Assembly (NCBI GenBank): GCA_033398695.1
Contig: CM065804.1
Span: 122,011,501-122,075,500, forward strand
DNA length: 64,000 bases
From: Orobanche coerulescens
Taxonomy: Eukaryota > Streptophyta > Magnoliopsida > Lamiales > Orobanchaceae
Direction: 5' to 3'
Numbering within the stretch: the first letter of the stretch is position 1; each line of letters begins with the position of its first letter. Below are positions 60,449 to 64,000 of the stretch, piece by piece. Made by a program: the position numbers and the translations under genes. The notes below the pieces were generated by a model. That model searched no databases, was not told the DNA's origin, and saw nothing but the letters and a program-made list of their open reading frames with translations.

Positions 60449-62998
60449 ATGGCATCTTCTCAGACCTCCTTTATCTCTCTCAAGAAGTCCTCCAACATCA
60501 TCGATGGACGGATCTTTTCTAGATCTGTTGTGCTTGAACGTGTTCGTTCCGAAGGTGATGACGTCGAATCAGTGGAGTACGTTATTATGAGGATATGTCA
60601 GCAAGGCCTTTATCGCCTTGGAAGTCACACCACTGAACGTTTTGATGCTCACCTAGTTGAGGAATTCTACCTCAATGCTGCTGTCCGTCTCTTCTCGCTT
60701 GCTCAGGGAGGAAATGTTGCTGACATCACTACTGTCATTCGCGGAGTCGAGATTCGTGTTGACCAAGGGCTACTTCAGAATCTCTACAGGCTTCCAGCTG
60801 ATGGCCTGACAATGGAAGATCTTGAGACCTTTGGGTCCCAAGAACTCCTGACCGAATACTATGGATTGTTCATTGGTTCAGCATCGGTGGAAACGGTTCA
60901 CACCTCTTGACACAAGAAACTCTTTTGTGTACATTTTGTTTATTTACACGATTTTTGTTGCCATGTAATTGAGAATAGAACATGTGCATTCGAGATGTGC
61001 ACCAATTTAAGATTCAGGATGATGGTTGAAATCATGACCTGTGAAAAGGTCAACTGGTGTCAAATAATTCTCAAAAGATTGCAGTAAGAAGTCTCTAAGC
61101 CTGCCTCACAGAAGAAGTCTTTTGGTTTGCTTCTGAATTACATTCTAACGAAATGCGGTGTTCCGCAAACCGAAGATGCAAAGAAGATAAATTCTCGAAT
61201 ATACATGGGAAGCATCAGACCCCCCATTTTCAACAAAGAACCCCTGATTGCAAACAGACCTTTCATCCGAAAATTGCCCTTTTCTGCCGATCCGAGGGGT
61301 GTGTCTTTGAAGCCCCAGAGCGAGGAGACTTCAAAGAAAAGAAAAAGATCTCACAGCAAAATGCTCATTGCTAGTGAGAAGCCGAAAAGGAAGCTAAGGA
61401 GGCTCACAAAAGTTAAAGCTACAACAATCTCTGAGGATGCTCCTTCAACGGCCCAACCCACTGTATCGATCCCCCAGGGCGCAACCCCTGCTGAAAAGAT
61501 GACTGCTACTATCGCGACAGTAGATCCCGAGCCTTTGTCGGCTACGACGGATATTCAGACATCTGCCAACTTACAAGACTCTAGTGAGTCGGCTGCCCCT
61601 TTGGAGCCAATAGCCACATCTCCTATTCAGGATTCCACCCTCGTTCAGGATCCTTCTCCCACCAGGGTACCAACCCCTGCTCGGGATCCAGCTCCGACAT
61701 AGGAACCCATGCCTATCGAGGAACCCATGCATACAGCAGACCTAAGCGTTGTACGCAGCCCCTCCCCAGACTCCATAATAAACAAGACTTTGCTTTTTGT
61801 GCAAATTGAACAAGCATATGAACGCTTTGTCCAGTGGAAAGCCTATAGGCTAGATCCGTACAACACTCTGTACAACTAGAGCGATTGGTGCAAAGAAGAA
61901 CGATTTGTATTAGAAGTGACGGACCCTCAAGATGTTGAAGTCCTGATCCAATGGGACAACCTGTGCTGCAAAGGATGATCACCAGCCACCTGATGGACAA
62001 GGCAGATGCCCGCAAGAAAGGAAAAGCAAAATCCATTGGCTCTGATCCCAGCAGTCCCAAATCTGATCATGACTCAGATGACGATGACGCCCCCCAGGCA
62101 GGTCTGAGAATGAGTCGTGAGGACACCCAACCAGATCAAGGGACATCTAGCCAAAATAATGTTCCCAACAGCGAGGATTCAGTCCCTCCTGTCGTGGAGG
62201 AACAACCCACCGAAGACCAAACCAGCGCCATCCCACACGAGGAATCACTCCCTCTTCAGGAGCAGGCGGACGCTGAGAGACAGCAGGAGGATTCAGTCCC
62301 TCCTGTACCTATGTCTTCAAAACCTACTTCAGAACAGGAGAAAACAGCAACCCCTGTTGCCGATCCCGCACCTGATGCTCCCTCAACTTCAACCTTTTTG
62401 GAATCCGACGACGATATAATACTTGAGGATGTCCAACTCAATTCACGTCCCAATGTGAACTTGAGATAGTTGAATGGAGTTGAAGATTTTGCCAAGCCAG
62501 ACTCTCTAAGAACCGCCGAGAAAAAAGAGCAATTACATGCTCTTGGCCGCCAAACTATTTTCTTGCAGGATGCGTAAACGCCCTACATGATGTTGTAAAA
62601 GATATTAATTGTCTACATCAGTTAGCCGTTGAAGAAATGGCCGGTATGAGGCACGAAGTCTCGCAAGTGGAAGAAGCCTTCCGTATTTTGCCTACCATCT
62701 TCAAGCAGGCCCTTAGCTAATTACCACAGCGTCAGGATCAGATCCTGAAGGAAGAGCAATCAAAACTCCATGTTTCTGAGGCCAAGACAGCATCATCTCT
62801 CATTGAATCTGGTACCCAGCTTCGATCCCACGACAAGAAAATTCAAGATATGTCGTAGGTGCTCACCTCCCTAGTGAATAAAATGACTAGTTTTGAGACA
62901 AAAAAATAGGATGCTGCTATGCAGATCCTTGAACGACTTGATGAAAAGGTGTCCTACCTTGATGACGCCAAAAAGGGAGAAGAAGCGAGGGAAGCTGC
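60449..62998 (+). pseudogene. Envelope-like ORF of the SIRE-like copia element (broken, 3' cut)
   Basis: SIRE-type elements carry a third ORF after pol with envelope-like features; its function in plants is unproven. Here an open block at 60449-60910 starts MASSQTSFISLKK. Further blocks at 61127-61702 and 61951-62469 are Lys/Arg-rich, then Pro/Ser/Thr-rich with repeats of the DPSPTRVPTPARDPAPT kind, then acidic. The 62580-63000 part, with stops, reads as a long Leu/Gln/Glu-rich region with coiled-coil character. Several stops and frameshifts break it. No signal peptide is clear. Element E interrupts it at 62999. Confidence 0.6.
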
Positions 62999-64000
62999 TG
63001 TAATACCCGTACTTTTTATTGACTGTTTGACTTTGCCGTTCTCCTTATTTTGTCGCTCTGTAAACGCTTGGCAATGTTGCTAATATTGTTATTGAGTTTC
63101 GTATCTTGTTTGGGTCTCGATCGTGTTGTTTAGATCTTGCAGAAGTGTTCTGGGCCAGAGAAATAGCGCACGCTAGGCCTAGGCTAATGCACGGTAATTC
63201 TGCTTGATTAGCGCACGCTAGCTTTGAGCCGTAGCATGCGCTAAGGGACCAGTCAGGTCAGAACCAGTAACTCGGATTGCTCTCTGGACTGGAGGATTAA
63301 CACGTGCTAGGAGTTCGTTAGCGCGCGCTATTCATGGTTAGTAGCGCACATTAACATCCGTCCGTAGCGCACGCTAATGGGCTGGTCGGCAGAGGCTGTG
63401 AGGTTGCCAGGTTTTCTGGACTATCAGGTAGCGTACGCTAGGCTTCGGCTAGCGCACGCTAAAGCTGTTGCATAACGCATGCTAAGCCATAGCGGTAGTG
63501 CACGCTAAGGCTTGAGCAGGGCAGAGGACAGTAGGTTCTGGACTCCAGTACTGGACGCCACCTTTTGGCTAGCGCACGCTAGAGATAGGCGATTAGCGCA
63601 TGCTAGACTGGGCGGATATATATTGGACAGTTGACCTCCATTTCGTCATTTTTCATCCTCTTCACTCTCTTCCGATGGGAGCAGCTCGAGAGAGACGTTT
63701 TTGGGCGATTGGAAGCGATATTTCTTCTAACAACAACATATTTGGTTGGAGAACAAGGATTTCACAACATCTAATCCATCCTAACGTCCGAATCAAGGTA
63801 AAAATCCTTAGAACCCTATTTTTGGGAATTTTGGGGTTTTTTCGTAGATTCGTCCGATTTATCCATTTTGAAGCTTGAGGACCTTGAGATTATGATGTAT
63901 CTATCCCATATGCATGCTTTTCCTACGAGTTTACGGATGGGATTGTGCCATTTTCGGACTTGTGAGGGTTTGGACGATTTTCCAACCTCTAGTTGTTTAT
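62999..64000 (+). repeat. 5' portion of an LTR of element E (cut by window end)
   Basis: It opens TGTAATACCCGTAC, the same start as LTR C, after an abrupt end of the envelope-like ORF. About 13 TAGCGCACGCTA-type palindromes lie at 63165-63605, followed by the TATA-like GATATATATT at 63615-63624 and a CT-rich leader. The stretch 63795-63880 resembles LTR C/D sequence near 29920-29960 on the other strand. Whether it is a full element or a solo LTR cannot be seen. Confidence 0.8.

Overview
This window is repeat-rich plant nuclear DNA, most likely from a eudicot. I infer this from Ty3/gypsy chromoviruses with Met-initiator-type primer sites, a SIRE-like Ty1/copia element with an envelope-like ORF, a LINE with an RNase H tail, CACTA DNA transposons, and gene fragments with plant-type introns. 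I see no intact host gene, tRNA, rRNA or CRISPR array. The species cannot be named from the sequence.

Layout. 1-9268: chromovirus A (Tekay/Del-like); its 5' LTR is cut by the window edge and its pol is broken. 9269-10487: part of a gene-capturing element (Z, copy 1). 10488-12923: pol remnant of a second chromovirus (B'). 12924-14451: first part of an LTR shared by B' and B, split by a truncated LINE (13558-14385). 14452-22447: left arms of nested CACTA-type elements X and Y, then Z copy 2. X carries pieces of a mitochondrial phosphate carrier gene and Z carries an ABCG transporter exon. 22448-30252: a non-autonomous LTR element, C, on the minus strand. 30253-37285: an inverted block. 37286-41556: gag-pol remnant of B. 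41557-53771: the B 3' LTR, split by a second non-autonomous element, D (42416-51695, 5-bp target duplication). 53772-57857: an unplaced stretch, a captured ubiquitin-conjugating enzyme (E2) fragment, and a second X arm. 57858-62998: 3' half of a SIRE-like copia element with pol, a spacer holding a TATA box, and an envelope-like ORF. 62999-64000: start of another LTR (E), related to C and D.

The main result is structural. Four signals agree that 30253-37285 is an inversion. The second LTR of C is split between 27977-30252 and 36517-37285. Its target duplication (GAATA) is restored only if the block is flipped. The B'/B shared LTR is split between 12924-14451 and 32050-34286, with the 3-bp duplication of CACTA X at both breaks. 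The TGTGAC-type Y arms also fall on either side of C. Undoing the inversion gives a tandem B'-LTR-B array. X sits in the middle LTR, Y probably in X, Z and C in Y, and D in the 3' LTR.

Other points: the X family has captured different genes in its two copies, both oriented toward the same arm. Several LTRs carry dense clusters of short GC-rich palindromes beside the promoter. A short hairpin with a compensatory base change lies just upstream of the polypurine tract in four gypsy families. All identifications come from reading motifs; no database search or alignment program was run.
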